From: Lunatibacter sp035460985
GTDB lineage: Bacteria; Bacteroidota; Bacteroidia; Cytophagales; Cyclobacteriaceae
NCBI GenBank assembly: GCA_035460985.1
Contig: DATHWC010000305.1
Coordinates: forward strand, 1-64,000
Reading direction: 5' to 3'
DNA length: 64,000 nucleotides
Below the pieces are notes generated by a model. The model did no database searches, was not told where the DNA came from, and was given only the letters and a program-made list of their open reading frames with translations. Position 1 is the first letter of the stretch, and every line of letters starts with the position of its first letter. The position numbers and the translations under genes were made by a program. Below, piece after piece: positions 61,830 through 64,000 of this stretch.

Positions 61830-62681
61830 CTAATTTTCTAATGTATAGTCTTCATAAGCATGGCCAATCTCCCAGCATGGTTTAATCATATTTAAAAAAG
61901 ATTCCAACCGGTTGAGTGGGATTAAATTGGGGCCGTCACTCAAGGCCTTCGAAGGGTCCGGGTGGGTCTCTATAAAAAACCCATCCACACCCACAGCCGC
62001 AGCCGCACGGGCAAGGAACGGTGCAAACTCCCGCTGACCCCCACTGCTTCCGCCCATACCGCCGGGTTGCTGAACACTGTGCGTCACATCAAAAACGACA
62101 GGAGCAAATTGTCTCATGATGGGAAGCGCACGCATGTCTACAACGAGGTTGTGGTAACCTAAGGAAAAGCCCCGCTCAGTAAGACAAACCTGTTGGTTGC
62201 CCGCTTCACGAACTTTGTCCACCGCATATCGCATGTCCTCGGGGGCCATAAATTGTCCCCGCTTGATTTTAACGGCCTTTCCCGTCTCCGCAGCGGCGAT
62301 AAGAAGATCTGTCTGCCTGCATAAAAAAGCGGGGATTTGTAGCACATCCACCACAGCAGCCACTTCAGCTGCTTGATAACTCTCATGAATATCAGTCAAC
62401 AAGGGGACCTTCAAGCGATTGCCAACTTCTTGCAACACCTTAAGGGCTTTTTCCCTCCCCACACTCCGAAAAGAACCGGAAGACGTCCTGTTAGCTTTAT
62501 CAAATGATGCTTTAAACACATAATGAAATCCATAGGCCTCTGCCAGAGATTTTGCCTTTTCTCCCACCTCCAAGCAGATATCCAAGCTTTCCACAGCGCA
62601 GGGTCCTGCAAAAAGAACTGGGAAGTCTCCTCCCAAAGAGATCCCTTCGCGGATATTCATCTGATACCTGTTTTTTTTCAT
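61830..62681 (-). CDS. kdsA: 3-deoxy-8-phosphooctulonate synthase
   Basis: About 283 residues from ATG 62681 (an upstream in-frame start at 62738 would overlap kdsC). It condenses arabinose-5-phosphate with phosphoenolpyruvate in KDO synthesis for lipopolysaccharide. FAGPCAVES, then FKASFDKANRTSSGSFR (abbreviated KANRTSSGSFRS), TDIHES, FLCRQTDLL and DVTHSVQQPGG are family motifs. It follows kdsC in the same operon. Confidence 0.95.
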   Translation of the reverse strand: MKKNRYQMNIREGISLGGDFPVLFAGPCAVESLDICLEVGEKAKSLAEAYGFHYVFKASFDKANRTSSGSFRSVGREKALKVLQEVGNRLKVPLLTDIHESYQAAEVAAVVDVLQIPAFLCRQTDLLIAAAETGKAVKIKRGQFMAPEDMRYAVDKVREAGNQQVCLTERGFSLGYHNLVVDMRALPIMRQFAPVVFDVTHSVQQPGGMGGSSGGQREFAPFLARAAAAVGVDGFFIETHPDPSKALSDGPNLIPLNRLESFLNMIKPCWEIGHAYEDYTLEN

Positions 62682-62725
62682 TTCTATCGTTGTTAACGGA
62701 TTTCTATACCCACGCGTTGGCAAGA

Positions 62726-63286
62726 TCAACCCTCCCACTGGCTATTTATCAATTTTGCAACTATTCCCGGAAGTGCCCCCTTCGCGGTCAGAATTGAATC
62801 TGCCACCTCACGAAACGCACCTTCCCCGCCCTTTAAGGAGCAAATAAAATCCACTTGATTCTTAACATATGGCAACGCATCGAGAGGTGCTGCTGAAAAA
62901 CCTACTTTTGAAAGAATCTCCAAATCGATCAGGTCATCGCCCAAATAGGCACACTGGTCTGGAGTAAATCCCAAATCCGAAAGGATTTCCAGGACTTTGA
63001 CATACTTGTCACGAACGCCATGATAATGAAAATCTAGCCCCATTTGTTGACACCGGTTTTTGACCACAGCTACATCTCTTCCTGAAATCACCCCTGTTTG
63101 AATCCCCTCAGCTTGCAAAAACGAAATGATCTGTCCGTCTTTCACTTGAAATTGTTTGTATTCCATTCCCTTATCGTCCAGAATGATTCCGCCGTTTGTC
63201 AGTACCCCATCTACATCAGTAATCAGCACGCGGATATTTTGGATTTTCGTTACCAGTTCAGGTGAAAGAGTTTGTGGGGTGTACAT
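62726..63286 (-). CDS. kdsC: KDO-8-phosphate phosphatase (HAD family)
   Basis: About 186 residues from ATG 63286, 1 bp past the nitrilase stop codon. The HAD motif DVDGVLTNGGI holds the nucleophile Asp and general acid Asp; VISGRD and GDDLIDLEIL are motifs 2 and 4. It removes the phosphate from KDO-8-phosphate after KdsA acts. Size is usual for KdsC. The frame is open 18 codons further upstream inside the nitrilase gene. Confidence 0.93.
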   Translation of the reverse strand: MYTPQTLSPELVTKIQNIRVLITDVDGVLTNGGIILDDKGMEYKQFQVKDGQIISFLQAEGIQTGVISGRDVAVVKNRCQQMGLDFHYHGVRDKYVKVLEILSDLGFTPDQCAYLGDDLIDLEILSKVGFSAAPLDALPYVKNQVDFICSLKGGEGAFREVADSILTAKGALPGIVAKLINSQWEG

Positions 63287-63287
63287 A

Positions 63288-64000
63288 TTAACGTTTTTTC
63301 TTCCATTGGATTGAATACAGGTCCAGTCGCCGCTGCTCAAGGTTCCTCACGCTTCCCGCTTTCCTTAATTTAGTGAGCAGATCCAAGTCCACATCCGCGA
63401 CAATGGTCGTTTCGGTATTCAAGGAAGCTTCTGCCACTGTTGCGTCATGTGGAAAGGAAAAATCTGAAGGGGAATAAATAGCAGCTTGAGAATGCTGAAT
63501 ATCCATGTTTTCCACTTTCGGAAGGTTACCTACAGAACCAGTAATGGCCACGTAGCACTCGTTTTCTATAGCCCTTGCTTTGGCGCAGGTACTTACTCTA
63601 AGGTAGGCATTTTTCGTATCGGTCCAAAACGGCACAAAGAGAATATCCATTTCCATCTCTGCAAGGATTCTTCCCAGCTCCGGAAATTCCACATCATAGC
63701 AAATAAGGATTCCGATTCTCCCGGCATCAGTATCGAACACTTTTAACCCATTGCCACCTTGAAGTCCCCAGTAGGCCTGTTCATCCGGCGTAATATGTAG
63801 CTTATATTGCTTGTCCATAGTACCGTCCCTTCTACAGAGGTAGCTCACATTCCGCAATTTTTTCCCATCATATTCAGGCATGCTGCCGGCGATGATATTC
63901 ACGTTGTAGGAAAGGGCCAACTCCCTCATCCTGCCTATGATCTCCTCCGTGAAATCAGCCAGGTTTCTGATTGCCTCGGACGCTTCCATGTTGTTGAATT
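63288..64000 (-). CDS. carbon-nitrogen hydrolase (nitrilase family), N-terminus outside window
   Basis: At least 237 residues; the frame is open to the edge, so the true start is beyond 64000. The nitrilase-fold Lys (YKLHITP) and catalytic Cys (GILICYDVEFPELG) are present; the Glu of the triad would lie upstream. The end (SVRNLEQRRLDLYS) resembles GNAT-nitrilase fusion proteins of Bacteroidota, so an N-terminal acetyltransferase is likely but not seen. It is the first visible gene of the kdsC-kdsA operon. Confidence 0.85.
   Translation of the reverse strand, partial: FNNMEASEAIRNLADFTEEIIGRMRELALSYNVNIIAGSMPEYDGKKLRNVSYLCRRDGTMDKQYKLHITPDEQAYWGLQGGNGLKVFDTDAGRIGILICYDVEFPELGRILAEMEMDILFVPFWTDTKNAYLRVSTCAKARAIENECYVAITGSVGNLPKVENMDIQHSQAAIYSPSDFSFPHDATVAEASLNTETTIVADVDLDLLTKLRKAGSVRNLEQRRLDLYSIQWKKKR

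Overview
The window is a stretch of chromosome from a Bacteroidota bacterium, most likely an aerobic to microaerobic Cytophagales member of the Cyclobacteriaceae type (an inference from gene content; no rRNA or tRNA is present to fix the taxon). Supporting signs are fused CcoN-CcoO oxidase subunits, FloA next to NfeD, DUF1599, BT_3928-type DoxX and DUF3109 genes, a type IX secretion C-terminal domain, a FecA-like receptor with a carboxypeptidase-like N-terminal domain, archaeal-type ProS, AT-rich leaders with few Shine-Dalgarno sites, and many TAnnTTTG -7 promoter elements. No insertion sequence, prophage, CRISPR array or tRNA was seen, so this looks like core chromosome rather than an island.

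Layout. 1-3.7 kb: the end of an outer-membrane barrel gene, DUF3109, and a FecA-like TonB receptor. 3.8-5.6 kb: RNase P RNA (rnpB), an NtrC-like response regulator without a DNA-binding domain, and a 39-residue lipoprotein. 5.6-11.4 kb: a LuxE-like acyl-protein synthetase, a lipoprotein, a fused branched-chain 2-oxoacid dehydrogenase E1 and alanine dehydrogenase. 11.6-24 kb: a low-oxygen respiration block with hemN, a cbb3 oxidase operon read right to left (ccoI, ccoS, ccoNO, ccoQ, ccoP, ccoG, fixH, safE-like), an unidentified UspA-like gene, a DUF1080 gene and a Crp/Fnr regulator. 24.7-35.8 kb: a secreted T9SS protein, an HsdR_N-like nuclease-fold protein, a HhH membrane protein, hemA, a WG-repeat protein, floA/nfeD, proS and a strongly Met/Gly/Phe-rich lipoprotein. 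35.8-43.6 kb: a FadL-like porin, aroK, BT_3928, DUF1599, folP, cdaA and the divergent threonine-degradation pair kbl/tdh. 43.7-49.3 kb: a DUF1553/DUF1501/TIM-barrel operon and an Spx/ArsC-like gene. 49.4-64 kb: DUF4168, hemL, a TPR-periplasmic-binding protein, guaA, a ligase-associated exonuclease, a flavin reductase, a small pterin cluster (SDR, folE, PTPS), two convergent L,D-transpeptidases, kdsA, kdsC and the C-terminal part of a nitrilase.

The strongest system-level signal is a family of 14-bp FNR-type palindromes (ATGAC/T-N4-A/GTCAT with small deviations). They lie in front of hemN, the cco operon, the UspA-like gene, the Crp/Fnr gene and, more weakly, the T9SS gene. The regulator encoded here has N-terminal cysteines and an E..VxR recognition helix suited to a TGA half-site. 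Together these suggest a local, self-regulated oxygen-response regulon that includes genes of unknown function. A second signal is a folE/PTPS/SDR group in which the PTPS has the CxxxxxHGH (biopterin-type) active site while the SDR lacks its catalytic tyrosine.
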